A stretch of 64,000 nucleotides of DNA from Paraburkholderia sp. DHOC27 (lineage in GTDB: Bacteria > Pseudomonadota > Gammaproteobacteria > Burkholderiales > Burkholderiaceae): NCBI RefSeq assembly GCF_003429005.1, contig NZ_QVQV01000003.1, positions 186,723 through 250,722 of the forward strand, read 5' to 3'. A program made the translations under genes and the position numbers. Under the pieces are notes generated by a model, which saw only the letters and a program-made list of their open reading frames with translations, was not told the origin of the DNA and ran no database searches. Of this stretch, positions 27,739-36,483 are shown piece by piece. Within the stretch, counting starts at the first letter, position 1. Each line of letters begins with the position of its first letter.

Positions 27739-28677
27739 TTGAGCAACACCAACCGAAAAGTCATCATCACCTGCGCCGTGACAGGTTCTGCGCATGTCCC
27801 CTCGATGTCCGAGTACCTGCCGCTCACCCCGGCGGATATCAAGGCGCAGGCCATCGAGGCGGCTGAGGCCGGCGCGGCGATCCTGCATTTGCACGCGCGC
27901 AACCCGGAAGATGGCCGGCCCACGCCGAGTCCCGAGATGTTCCGGGCGTTCGTGCCGGACATCGCCAGGGCGACCGATGCGGTCATCAATATCACCACGG
28001 GCGGCAGCACGCGCATGACGCTCGACGAGCGGCTCGCCTACCCGCGCGTGGCGCGTCCCGAGATGTGTTCGTTGAACATGGGTTCGATGAATTTCTCGCT
28101 TCATCCGGTGGCGGCGAAAATCTCGTCGTGGCGTTACGACTGGGAGAAGGAGTACGTGGAAGGCATGGAAGACATGATCTTTCGCAACACCTTCCGGGAC
28201 ATCAAGAACATTCTCACGGAGTTCCGCGAGTACGGCACGCGTTTCGAGTTCGAATGCTATGACGTCGGACACCTGCACAGCCTCGCGTACTTCGTCGATC
28301 AGGGCCTCGTGAAGCCGCCGTTTTTCATCCAGTCGGTGCTCGGCATTCTGGGCGGCCTTGGGCCGGACCCGGAAAACCTGTCTATCATGCGCGCCACCGC
28401 CGACCGCCTGTTTGGCCGCGAGAACTATCACTTCTCGGTGCTCGGCGCCGGCCGGCATCAGATGTCGCTCGTGACGATGGCCGCGATCATGGGCGGCAAC
28501 GTGCGCGTTGGCCTCGAAGATAGTGTCTACATTTCGAAGGGCGTGAAGGCGCAGACCAATGCCGAGCAGGTGCGCAAGATCCGCCGCATCCTCGAAGAGC
28601 TTTCGTTTGAAATCGCCTCGCCCGCCGACGCCCGCGCGATGCTTGGGCTCAAGGGCGCCGACAAGGTTTCGCTCTGA
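27739..28677 (+). CDS. Beta-keto acid cleavage enzyme (BKACE, DUF849)
   Basis: About 312 residues. Zn-dependent enzyme of the Kce/BKACE family, which condenses a beta-keto acid with acetyl-CoA to give acetoacetate plus a new CoA ester. The Zn-binding HLHAR lies after AGAAILHL, with RNPEDGRPTPS and ECYDVGHL further along. GGAG at 27729-27732 best supports the TTG start at 27739; the in-frame ATG at 27724 lacks a site. It heads a three-gene operon with an MFS importer and an SDR, so the SDR may supply the keto acid by oxidising a hydroxy acid. Substrate is unknown; carnitine- or amino-acid-derived acids are known for relatives. Confidence 0.87.
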   Translation: MSNTNRKVIITCAVTGSAHVPSMSEYLPLTPADIKAQAIEAAEAGAAILHLHARNPEDGRPTPSPEMFRAFVPDIARATDAVINITTGGSTRMTLDERLAYPRVARPEMCSLNMGSMNFSLHPVAAKISSWRYDWEKEYVEGMEDMIFRNTFRDIKNILTEFREYGTRFEFECYDVGHLHSLAYFVDQGLVKPPFFIQSVLGILGGLGPDPENLSIMRATADRLFGRENYHFSVLGAGRHQMSLVTMAAIMGGNVRVGLEDSVYISKGVKAQTNAEQVRKIRRILEELSFEIASPADARAMLGLKGADKVSL

Positions 28678-28799
28678 CGCATCACATCAGGATTCCGAAT
28701 TTTTTTCATCACGTTGTTTAATCCGGCATTCGCATCGACAAGCGGCGCGTCTCACGCAGCCGTGACAACAAAAAGATGCTGCCTTTGGTTGGAGACACC

Positions 28800-30137
28800 A
28801 TGACTACCGTTCCCGTCGACCACAGCCTCGGAGAAACGCACTGGCTTGCCACACGCAAGGCCATGCTGCGCCTCGTCCCGTTGATGTGCGCCATCTACTT
28901 CCTGTCGTTCATCGACCGCACCAATGTCGCGCTGGCCAAGGCTCAACTGGCCGTGGACCTCGGCATTAGCGCCGCGTCCTATGGACTCGGTGCCGGCATT
29001 TTCTTTATCGGCTATGCCTTGCTCGAAGTGCCGAGCAACCTCGCCGCACACCGCTTCGGTCCGCGCGTCTGGATTGCGCGGATTGCGGTGAGCTGGGGCG
29101 TGCTGTCGACGGCCATGATGTTCGTGCAGGGCCCGATGTCGTTCTATGTACTCCGCGTGCTGCTGGGCGTAGCCGAAGCCGGGCTGTTCCCCGCGTTGAT
29201 GTACATGGTCACGCTGTGGTTCGCGCCGAAAGACCGGCCGGTTGCGGTCGGCTGGATTTACACGGCGCCCGCGATTGCGTTGATCGTCGGTAATCCGCTT
29301 GGTGCAGGTCTGATGCGGCTCAACGGCCTGGGTGGTCTGCATGGGTGGCAGTGGATGTTTTTGCTCGAAGGCCTGCCCACCATCCTGATGGGTTTCTCTC
29401 TGTTTTTCCGGCTACCGGAACGGCCCGCACTCGCCAAATGGCTGTCGTCGCAGGAAGCCAAGGCGCTGGAGACGCACGCTGTCATCGACACGCACGGTCA
29501 CGCCGAGCTGACTTCGGCGAACTGGATCGCCGCGCTCAAACGCCCCACCACCGTCCTCATCAGCCTGATCTACTTTCTGAACCAGGTGGCGTTCGTGGGG
29601 CTGTACTTCTTCACGCCGTCCATCGTTCAGCAGATGCATGTCAAATCGCCCATGCTCGTGGGTTTTCTGTCGAGCAGCGTGGGGATCGGCTTTCTGGTGG
29701 GCGTATTGCTGCTGCCGCGCATTCACCGTCGCCTTGATCGTGACTGCGTCTACCTCGGCGTGCTGACGACGGGCCTCGTGATCGCCGCCTGTGCGTTCAT
29801 CTCCACGAGCAATCAAACCGCGCAATTGCTGTTGCTCGTCGTCACCGGATTTTTCGCAGGTGGCGTGCTGCCGTCATACTGGGCGATCGCCATGAAGCGG
29901 CTGCAAGGCGTGCAGGCGGCCGCGGGGCTCGCCTTCATCAATACGGTTGGCCTGCTGGGCGGCTTTGTCGGCCCTTACCTGTTCGGCCTGGCGGAGACAA
30001 TTTCCGGCCGCAGCGATTCGGGCTTTAATGTAGTCGTCGCAGCGGCGGTGCTGGGCCTCGCGCTGGTGCCGCTGCTGGCCAAAGCGATCCGCGCCGAAAA
30101 TCGCGCTGCTTCGTCGGATGGGCTTGAACTCGTGTGA
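28800..30137 (+). CDS. MFS transporter, anion:cation symporter type
   Basis: 445-residue, 12-helix permease. The ATG at 28800 has TTGGAGA upstream. The N-terminal FLSFIDRTNVALAKAQLAVDLG is the signature of the ACS (ExuT/tartrate/phthalate) subfamily, which imports organic anions. It lies between the keto-acid cleavage enzyme and the SDR, so it probably imports the hydroxy or keto acid metabolised by both. Confidence 0.9.
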   Translation: MTTVPVDHSLGETHWLATRKAMLRLVPLMCAIYFLSFIDRTNVALAKAQLAVDLGISAASYGLGAGIFFIGYALLEVPSNLAAHRFGPRVWIARIAVSWGVLSTAMMFVQGPMSFYVLRVLLGVAEAGLFPALMYMVTLWFAPKDRPVAVGWIYTAPAIALIVGNPLGAGLMRLNGLGGLHGWQWMFLLEGLPTILMGFSLFFRLPERPALAKWLSSQEAKALETHAVIDTHGHAELTSANWIAALKRPTTVLISLIYFLNQVAFVGLYFFTPSIVQQMHVKSPMLVGFLSSSVGIGFLVGVLLLPRIHRRLDRDCVYLGVLTTGLVIAACAFISTSNQTAQLLLLVVTGFFAGGVLPSYWAIAMKRLQGVQAAAGLAFINTVGLLGGFVGPYLFGLAETISGRSDSGFNVVVAAAVLGLALVPLLAKAIRAENRAASSDGLELV

Positions 30138-30195
30138 GTCTTGCGTGGGCCTGGTCCCGCGCAGATTCACACCTCAACACGATGGAACATGACTG

Positions 30196-30987
30196 ATGAA
30201 CACCTTTGATCTTTTGAAGCCGAGGCCCGGCCTGCGGGTATTCGTGTCCGGCGCGGCGGCCGGTATTGGCGCGGCGATTGCCGAGGCATTTCTTCAGGCC
30301 GACGCGACAGTCTACGTTTGCGACGTCGACCCGGCAGCTGTCGCAAAGGCGAAGGCGAAACATCCGCGCCTGCATGCCGAGGTCGCGGACGTGGCGAACC
30401 GCGAGCAGGTGGATCGCATCATCGACGATGCGCGCGCCAAACTCGGCGGGCTCGATGTCCTGATCAACAACGCGGGGATTGCCGGCCCCACCGGCGAGGT
30501 CGAAACGCTCGACGCCGAGCAATGGGAACGCACGATCTCCACCAACCTGAACAGCCAGTTCTATTTCTTGCGGAAGGCGGTTCCGGTGCTGAAGGAAACC
30601 TCGGACTGCCCAAGCATCATCGCCATGTCGTCGGTGGCGGGCCGCTTGGGCTACGCGTTTCGCACGCCGTATGCCGCCACGAAATGGGCGATCGTCGGGC
30701 TGGTCAAATCACTGGCTATCGAACTTGGACCGAGCAACGTCCGCGTGAATGCGATCCTGCCGGGCGTGGTGGAAGGCGAGCGCATGGACCGTGTGATTGC
30801 CGCGCGCGCGGAAGCGCAAGGCGTTAGCTTCGATGCGATGAAAGAGGAGTATCTGCGCAAGATCTCGCTGCGCCGGATGGTGACCGTGGATGACATCGCG
30901 GCCATGACGCTGTTTCTGGCTTCACCGGCTGGGCGGAATATTTCCGGGCAGGCGATTAGCGTGGACGGGAATGTGGAGTATTTGTAA
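30196..30987 (+). CDS. Short-chain dehydrogenase/reductase
   Basis: 263-residue cytoplasmic NAD(P)-dependent oxidoreductase. The nucleotide-binding motif is GAAAGIGAAIA (about 16-26), followed by NNAGIAGP (about 92), catalytic Ser in SSVAGRLGYAF, and the active-site YAATK. Acidic residues after the second strand (VCDVDP) suggest NAD(H) preference. It is the last gene of the operon and is followed by a hairpin. It probably oxidises a beta-hydroxy acid to the keto acid cleaved by the BKACE enzyme; this is inferred from context. Confidence 0.9.
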   Translation: MNTFDLLKPRPGLRVFVSGAAAGIGAAIAEAFLQADATVYVCDVDPAAVAKAKAKHPRLHAEVADVANREQVDRIIDDARAKLGGLDVLINNAGIAGPTGEVETLDAEQWERTISTNLNSQFYFLRKAVPVLKETSDCPSIIAMSSVAGRLGYAFRTPYAATKWAIVGLVKSLAIELGPSNVRVNAILPGVVEGERMDRVIAARAEAQGVSFDAMKEEYLRKISLRRMVTVDDIAAMTLFLASPAGRNISGQAISVDGNVEYL

Positions 30988-31000
30988 GTTCAGTTGGCAA

Positions 31001-31055
31001 TGAAAAAGCCCCGGGTCGCTTCCAGGTTGTTCAATCTGGGAGGAAGGCCGGGGCT
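31001..31055. terminator. Hairpin after the SDR gene
   Basis: AGCCCCGG (31007-31014) pairs with CCGGGGCT (31048-31055) around a 33-base loop. A-run 31003-31007 precedes it, giving a T5 tail only on the minus strand; the plus strand has GGTTT. It marks the end of the catabolic operon and the left edge of the A/T-richer accessory segment. Confidence 0.45.
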
Positions 31056-31194
31056 GGTTTGAAGCGGTGTTGGGTGTTCTGGTTGGTCAAGCTTAAAATG
31101 CTTTCGGCGGGTTGGACTGTAAAGAAATGCTCACAGCTCAAGCTAGGTCTAGGGATCGCTGACGTCTTACTTCCTCTACACATGGTGTGTATCA

Positions 31195-31641
31195 ATGTCA
31201 CCCAAAAAATCACCGCAATGCCGCAAGCATGGTTGCTCGGAAGTGCCGCATATTGACGGCCTATGTGAGCAGCACCATCAGGAACAGGCCATCAATCAAT
31301 GCGCGCGCCAAGACGCGCTGGCCCTTCTGCATCGTAATCTAGTTGATGGGATGGGAATAACGAACCCCGAGATTCGCGACGAGCAAGTTCGCCTCGGAGA
31401 TTGGTGGCCCCGAATTTGCCATTCGTTGAACGCAAATCGCCTCGATCCAACTTTGCAGAATGAGACCGAGTACGCGCTCGATTGGTGTATCGCAATCGCG
31501 ACAAGCCTCGTTGACGAAGAACGCCGCTTCAGACTAAGGGGGCCTTCAGACGACAGTATGAAGCGTCAACGAGACTTGTTTTGGCGACGGTTTGTGAACC
31601 TCGAGGCTGGTCCGATGAGCAATGACGTACCCGGGTCATAG
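31195..31641 (+). CDS. Hypothetical protein, 148 residues, Cys/His-rich N-terminus
   Basis: Unrecognised protein at the left end of the accessory island. The first 30 residues contain CRKHGCSEVPHIDGLCEQHH, which could bind one zinc (C, C, C, H or H, H). The rest is mixed alpha-helical with several Trp. No ribosome site is obvious. Codon use and base composition are visibly more A/T-rich than in the flanking operon. There is no signal peptide or membrane helix. Confidence 0.55.
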   Translation: MSPKKSPQCRKHGCSEVPHIDGLCEQHHQEQAINQCARQDALALLHRNLVDGMGITNPEIRDEQVRLGDWWPRICHSLNANRLDPTLQNETEYALDWCIAIATSLVDEERRFRLRGPSDDSMKRQRDLFWRRFVNLEAGPMSNDVPGS

Positions 31642-31737
31642 CGCCAACGCAGCCCCATCGACCGGGTCTCAAGAAAAATACAGTGTGCATCCAGGGACAC
31701 CGTCGACCTCAGGTGTCGTCCTGATTGATCAATCTAC

Positions 31738-32661
31738 TTATCCAGATGCGCCGTCGACCCGTTTGGAACGTGAACGACGGGGAGCCGTCGCATCTCGGTC
31801 AGTCTCTGACAGCACTCGCGGAGTCGATTTTGTCGCCCGCGGTTTCTTGGTCGCGCGCTCTGAGGTTGACGCACTTCGATGTGAGGGAGGGGCGCCGATA
31901 TGCTCGCATGCGACGACGAGCTTTTGGGCGTAAGAGAAAGCTGCCGTGCGAACAACGCCTTCCGTAAAAAAGCCCAACCAAGCGAGAAGCATGATGAGTC
32001 CAACAGCAAGCGAAACCCACTCGCCCCCCGAAAGCATGCGCTCTACATCGCCGGCGAGATGAAGTCGAGCCAATAACGATGTGATGCCGTGTCGCAGAAG
32101 TATCCAGCCAATGCAACCCGAGGCAACTGCCACGCCAAGCCATCTTAGCGCGTGGCCATTGCGACGAAATCCGTATGCGATGTTGTCGTTCTTCAGCAGC
32201 GGATATTTTTTGTCATCGCGTGTGTTTTCGCGCAACCAATTGCACGCGGACGTATAGAGCACGTCAGCAGCTGCAGGGTTTGCCATCTCCGCATCCCTTG
32301 ATGGTGGGAACGGTTTGCCCACTTTGCTTTGAAGTATTTTGTGATAGCGCGACTTCGACAGGTCGTCGAACGTCGCGTCCGTATATCTCAAAACCTGCGT
32401 ACTAGGAGGCCCACCCCACCTGCTCCAAAGCGCCTGCTCCTTTGCCTTGCCTCGGCTTCGTGCCCAATCCGCGAGCATTACCCAGCCGCCACAAAGACCG
32501 ATAGTCGACACCACGGTCCCCAGTATGCCAAGCGAATTCCCATACAGCGCAATGATTGCAATAACTGCGGGAAGCAGGACAAGCAGCGCGGGCGCGAGTC
32601 GTGCGTTGCGGTCGTATCGGTCACCAAATTGCGCTAGAACTTTGTCGATAGCGATAGTCAC
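31738..32661 (-). CDS. Four-helix membrane protein paired with the metallo-beta-lactamase protein
   Basis: 307 residues, GTG start overlapping the stop of the upstream gene (GTGA). Two N-terminal membrane helices (about 22-41 and 44-64), a cytoplasmic domain of about 100 residues, two more helices (about 171-190 and 213-233), and a long, strongly basic tail (about 256-307, Arg/Lys/Ser-rich). No known family recognised. Coupling to the ComEC-like gene suggests a two-component system in which this protein anchors or forms a pore for the hydrolase. Confidence 0.75.
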   Translation of the reverse strand: MTIAIDKVLAQFGDRYDRNARLAPALLVLLPAVIAIIALYGNSLGILGTVVSTIGLCGGWVMLADWARSRGKAKEQALWSRWGGPPSTQVLRYTDATFDDLSKSRYHKILQSKVGKPFPPSRDAEMANPAAADVLYTSACNWLRENTRDDKKYPLLKNDNIAYGFRRNGHALRWLGVAVASGCIGWILLRHGITSLLARLHLAGDVERMLSGGEWVSLAVGLIMLLAWLGFFTEGVVRTAAFSYAQKLVVACEHIGAPPSHRSASTSERATKKPRATKSTPRVLSETDRDATAPRRSRSKRVDGASG

Positions 32662-33737
32662 TCTTCAACCTCTTCATAAAAAGGCACAACTGTTGCGGCG
32701 ACCCACCCGCTGCGAGCCGGCATACCAATGAAATGGCGGAGAGGTACCCCCTTCGTTTGCGCAACATTGAATCCTCGTCGCTTGAATGCGTTTGTCACCT
32801 TCCTCTTGGGATGTCGCGGAGCACGCTCCGCGGCCGACACGAATGCTATTTTCGTCGGCGCTGCCTGTGAATTCGCCCACGGTGTCCCGAAGAGCAAATC
32901 TAACGTTGCGGTGGAGACATTGTGGCGACCGCCGTGGTGAGGAATCTGGGCGAACGTGACCCGCGTAGGGAGGTCAATCCCGATGCTGCTTGCATACGTG
33001 GCGCTTGCTCGCAACGTATCAATGCCGGCGTCCCCAGTTAGCAAATAACCCCGCTCGCCAACTGAAGCAAAAAGTACGGCACTGCTTTCGTTTTCGGCCG
33101 ACGTTGAAACCGTCTCGGGAAGGTTCTCCCCCGTCCACAACTCGGCCACAAAGCCCACAGCTTCCATCAAAAAGTTCGCTGCCGATTTCATCATTTCTTT
33201 GGCAGCCTGGAGTTCCGGTGATTTTTCGAACTCCGGAATCAGCTCGTGCACATAGCGGTACTGTCCAGGCGAGAGCACGGTGAAAATGCCGATGCGCGAA
33301 CCAGCGAATGGTTCATAAACGGGAATTTGCTTCTTCTCTGCGAGCTTTTCCAGCGCGTAGGCAGCACCCATCTTGGCCTGCAAACGCTTTGCAAGACTAT
33401 CGCTCGTGATTCGGCCATCGCGGAAGTAATGACGGATATCGTCGCTGTAATTCCACGGTTGATGCATCCACAGTTGGCCGACCGACAATTGCTCTAGCAC
33501 AATCGAAAGACCACCAGCATGGTCATTGTCTGGATGGGAGTTAACCACAAAATCGACATAGGTCGTGCCGTAGTGAACCTTCACATGGTCAACCAATGCT
33601 TGGCCGGTGCCCCGGTGGCCACCGTCGTATACGAGCACTTTGTATTGACCATCTTCGAGCCACCGAACCGCGATAGCATCGCCGCTGTGTTCGCCATCAC
33701 CGACTGGCAAAAAATCAATCTCAATGCCACTAACCAT
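32658..33737 (-). CDS. ComEC/Rec2-like metallo-beta-lactamase-fold protein
   Basis: 359 residues with no signal peptide or membrane helix. The metal site motif is H68-P-D70-N-D72-H73 (NSHPDNDHAGG), then LTGDAG with D236, and H267-H268 (IPHHGG), as in the hydrolase domain of ComEC and related nucleases. GGAGAG precedes the ATG. Unlike ComEC it lacks the competence membrane domain. It is the first gene of a two-gene unit. It may be a nuclease or cyclic-nucleotide or phosphodiester hydrolase effector; substrate cannot be read from sequence. Confidence 0.85.
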   Translation of the reverse strand: MVSGIEIDFLPVGDGEHSGDAIAVRWLEDGQYKVLVYDGGHRGTGQALVDHVKVHYGTTYVDFVVNSHPDNDHAGGLSIVLEQLSVGQLWMHQPWNYSDDIRHYFRDGRITSDSLAKRLQAKMGAAYALEKLAEKKQIPVYEPFAGSRIGIFTVLSPGQYRYVHELIPEFEKSPELQAAKEMMKSAANFLMEAVGFVAELWTGENLPETVSTSAENESSAVLFASVGERGYLLTGDAGIDTLRASATYASSIGIDLPTRVTFAQIPHHGGRHNVSTATLDLLFGTPWANSQAAPTKIAFVSAAERAPRHPKRKVTNAFKRRGFNVAQTKGVPLRHFIGMPARSGWVAATVVPFYEEVEE

Positions 33738-34040
33738 TCTTTCTCTCCATCGCCAAAGTTTTTAGTATCACCGCGCACTCAGCCCTCACTGAGCAAAGCA
33801 AGCCGCACGGCCAGCGCGAAGATCCGGGCGCGAACGTCATGTTGGGTGGACCAGCAGCGCCTTCAAGAGAAAAAAGCGGAAATATTTTCCGCACCATCGC
33901 GATTTAGCGTGTGAGCACACGAACCTTCTGCTCGACAGAAGAAAAGCAAACGTTTGGTTTTTTGCATTCGACAGCTCGTGTTAGCTGGGAAACATAGAGC
34001 CGCGTCCGATGCATAAGCTGCGCTTGCTAAGCGACGCCAT

Positions 34041-34483
34041 ATGGGTATGGCTGAGTTGCACGTCCATGTTTCCTTCAGGCCGAAGGCAGCAGCGCGAAAA
34101 CGCCGAAGGCGCTGGACGACGCGCTCCGGGACCAACAGGGTAACGATGAGCGTGAGATTTGGCAGCTCATCGACAAGATGCACGCCGAGCAGAAGATGAA
34201 ACTCGAGCAGGAGTTTCTTAAGCAGCGAACCGACCTGGCGGATGCCGAGGGCAAACCGGAATCGAAGGTGAAGAAAACAGCAACCGAAGGCCGGTGCATC
34301 GTTACCGACAAAATGGAGGCCACGAGACTCGCGCATCTTCACCGGCTACTTCAGCCGGTGCTCTTGATGGAAAACGATCTCGGGCAACGTTCACTACCTT
34401 CGATTCATTCCCAAGACCAGTTCGGCTTTCCATTTTGACGCTGAAATGGACGGCGAGTGCGTCGTTGACGCAGAGTTTTAATC
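34041..34483 (+). pseudogene. Decayed coding relic
   Basis: Two protein-like segments lie in different frames. The first, about 34073-34320, encodes a charged helical stretch (e.g. DEREIWQLIDKMHAEQKM). The second, about 34385-34482, encodes SGNVHYLRFIPKTSSAFHF and ends at a TAA, with an in-frame TGA upstream of it. No single frame joins them. I read this as the frameshifted remains of one gene. The family is not recognised. The rest of 33738-34520 holds nothing I can support. Confidence 0.3.
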
Positions 34484-34520
34484 GAAGGAACGAGTTCCAG
34501 CCCTAGATCCAATTGGCTAA

Positions 34521-34787
34521 GTGGACGACGTGCTTACTGTGCAAGGGAACGTTAATGTCAACCTTGAATTGGTTGGCGAATTGTCGTGTTCTTTGAAAAA
34601 CGATATCGACAGAGATACGGTACGCATCGGCCACGCACTTGCTGAACGCGAGCTTAATGTAAGCAGCGAGGTGCTATCTACATTCGAAGATTTTAAAAAC
34701 GGGGAGCCAGAACTCGTCGAAATTGAAATCGTTCCAACGACAGTCGAGGTCGTATTTCGGGGAGTAGGCCCATATTACGAATCCTAA
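34521..34787 (+). CDS. Hypothetical protein, 88 residues, acidic
   Basis: Small acidic protein from a GTG at 34521, in the A/T-richer island. Alternating hydrophobic and charged residues (NVNVNLELVGELSCSL, VEIEIVPTTVEVVF) suggest beta-strands. No known family, signal peptide or membrane helix. It faces the nuclease-domain gene at 34843 tail to tail with a 55-base gap. Could be an immunity or antitoxin-like partner, but there is no direct evidence. Confidence 0.45.
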   Translation: MDDVLTVQGNVNVNLELVGELSCSLKNDIDRDTVRIGHALAERELNVSSEVLSTFEDFKNGEPELVEIEIVPTTVEVVFRGVGPYYES

Positions 34788-34842
34788 GCCGACATCTACT
34801 TTAATTGATGCAATTCTGCAAGGTTCGCCCAAGGGGCGACGT

Positions 34843-36288
34843 CTATCCGATTCCGTGCCGAACGAGCAGTCTGTCGAAGAACTCAGCTACATGGCGCTGC
34901 GCTTCTGGACCGATCTTCGGTTTCCCGGCAAGGTCCACGTCACGGAATTCGTACCCCCCGAACCGATACACCTCGTAGCCCATCAACCGCAGATGCCGGT
35001 CTTCCATCGCCATCTCGGCATATAACTGGGCGTTCGCGATATAGCGCTTGGAGGCGCTTTGGTCTCTCACAGCATAGTGATGGCGCCCATCTATTTCGAT
35101 GACGATGCGAACGCCATGTTCAAGCATGAGAAGAAAATCCATTCGCTGCCGTGCCAAAAATTTCTCATCGCCCCGCTCGCGGCGCGTGTATGGGTCGTAA
35201 TGCAGGTAGACCTGCGGGATCAAAGCCGGTAGTTTTTCGCCGAGCGTTTTACTGAAACGTTCGTAATATCCATGGAAAAGCGCGTATTCGCCAGGCGAGT
35301 TAGTGCCGATGACCGACTGGCGCAAACGCCGGTACAACATCTTAGAGCCTTCCGTGTCATCAACGTGTTGAAGTTCGGCGTACCAGTCGCGGAGGTCGCT
35401 CCATAGCAGCATCCCCGAACTAGGAAGCGGTTGGTCGTAGACCAGCACCTTGTCCGCGTGCTTCGTGATTTCGACATCATTGTTCAGCGCGTCGCGAAAG
35501 ACTAATTCTGGCTTATCACCGGTCGACGCAAAGATCAGGTTCTTCATCGTCCCGACGACGCCCGCCTGAGCTCGAGCGACACCATAAATTGGGTAATGCG
35601 ACTCGACAGAAGTCTGCTTCAGCTCAAAGCCGTCTCGCTTCAAAGCATCGCTGATAGCGTCAGCCAGCTCTCCCTGCCCAACATCCCGACGAGTGATCGG
35701 ATGGACGAGCTTTTCGAGCAAGGCAAAAAATCGAACTTGAGTACATTTCAATGCGCCGCACTGAATGAGCATCTCCTCATGGGACCAGTCGGAAGTGCAT
35801 AGATAATGTTGCTCTATCTGTGCACAGAGGCTGGCGCCGTCCACCCAAGACCACTCGCCTTCGCGCAATACCTCGGCACCGAATATTTCCTCCAAGCAGT
35901 CGAGCACTGGAAGTCCACCGAACAGTGAATCGACCCGATTAAGAACCTTGAGCACGTCGCAGCGGACAATTTTGCTCACGCGATGCTGACCGTGTTCTGT
36001 CATTTCGGCGATAGCCTCAGCAAGACCTTCGCTCGGGTATTCGCGAAGCACCTTTCGCGCTAGTTCGATGAGTGCATTTTCGTTGAATTCGAGGATTCTC
36101 CGATTGATGTACAACTTTTTGCTGCTGAACGCTTCTGCTTCGTCTTCCGGGTTAATGGACGGCTGAATTCCCAGCCGCATGCACACGTGAGGAAGTTTGT
36201 AGGATTTGACATCGTATAGAACGTCTGTAATCAGTTGCCGTATCGTCTCGAGAGGAATAATTGGGAGCTTGATACTCGAACCAGCCAT
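34843..36288 (-). CDS. AbiJ-NTD3-like protein with C-terminal PD-(D/E)XK-type nuclease
   Basis: 481 residues. The ATG at 36288 is chosen because GGAGG lies eight bases upstream; an ATG at 36303 overlaps that site. Residues about 10-130 are helical. About 175-240 (ALLEKLVHPITRRDVGQGEL, then ALKRDGFELKQ) resemble the AbiJ N-terminal domain 3 found in abortive-infection proteins. The C-terminal part (about 355-450) has QRMDFLL with D384 and VIEIDGRHHY with E398 and D400, a layout like DUF559/Vsr-type PD-(D/E)XK nucleases. Taken together it looks like a phage-defence effector. Domain names are from pattern memory and need a profile search. Confidence 0.65.
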   Translation of the reverse strand: MAGSSIKLPIIPLETIRQLITDVLYDVKSYKLPHVCMRLGIQPSINPEDEAEAFSSKKLYINRRILEFNENALIELARKVLREYPSEGLAEAIAEMTEHGQHRVSKIVRCDVLKVLNRVDSLFGGLPVLDCLEEIFGAEVLREGEWSWVDGASLCAQIEQHYLCTSDWSHEEMLIQCGALKCTQVRFFALLEKLVHPITRRDVGQGELADAISDALKRDGFELKQTSVESHYPIYGVARAQAGVVGTMKNLIFASTGDKPELVFRDALNNDVEITKHADKVLVYDQPLPSSGMLLWSDLRDWYAELQHVDDTEGSKMLYRRLRQSVIGTNSPGEYALFHGYYERFSKTLGEKLPALIPQVYLHYDPYTRRERGDEKFLARQRMDFLLMLEHGVRIVIEIDGRHHYAVRDQSASKRYIANAQLYAEMAMEDRHLRLMGYEVYRFGGYEFRDVDLAGKPKIGPEAQRHVAEFFDRLLVRHGIG

Positions 36289-36483
36289 GAATGATTCCTC
36301 CATGTCTTGCGTTTACGCATTATCGCGTTCGGGCCACCGCAAAAGCATGCCTTGGTTTCTGCAACAATAATAGGCACGAGACAGCTAAGAGGCTGGCCAC
36401 TATGTCGGCTTCCGAAGTCGCATACCGCGGAGGGCGGCACATGGCCTCACGTAGACGAACTTCGACCTAAGTGGAGTAATTGG

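Noticed and set aside
33863..34342. 159-codon minus-strand frame in the island
   Set aside because: It is antisense to the more protein-like plus-strand relic and has no ribosome site or recognisable domain.
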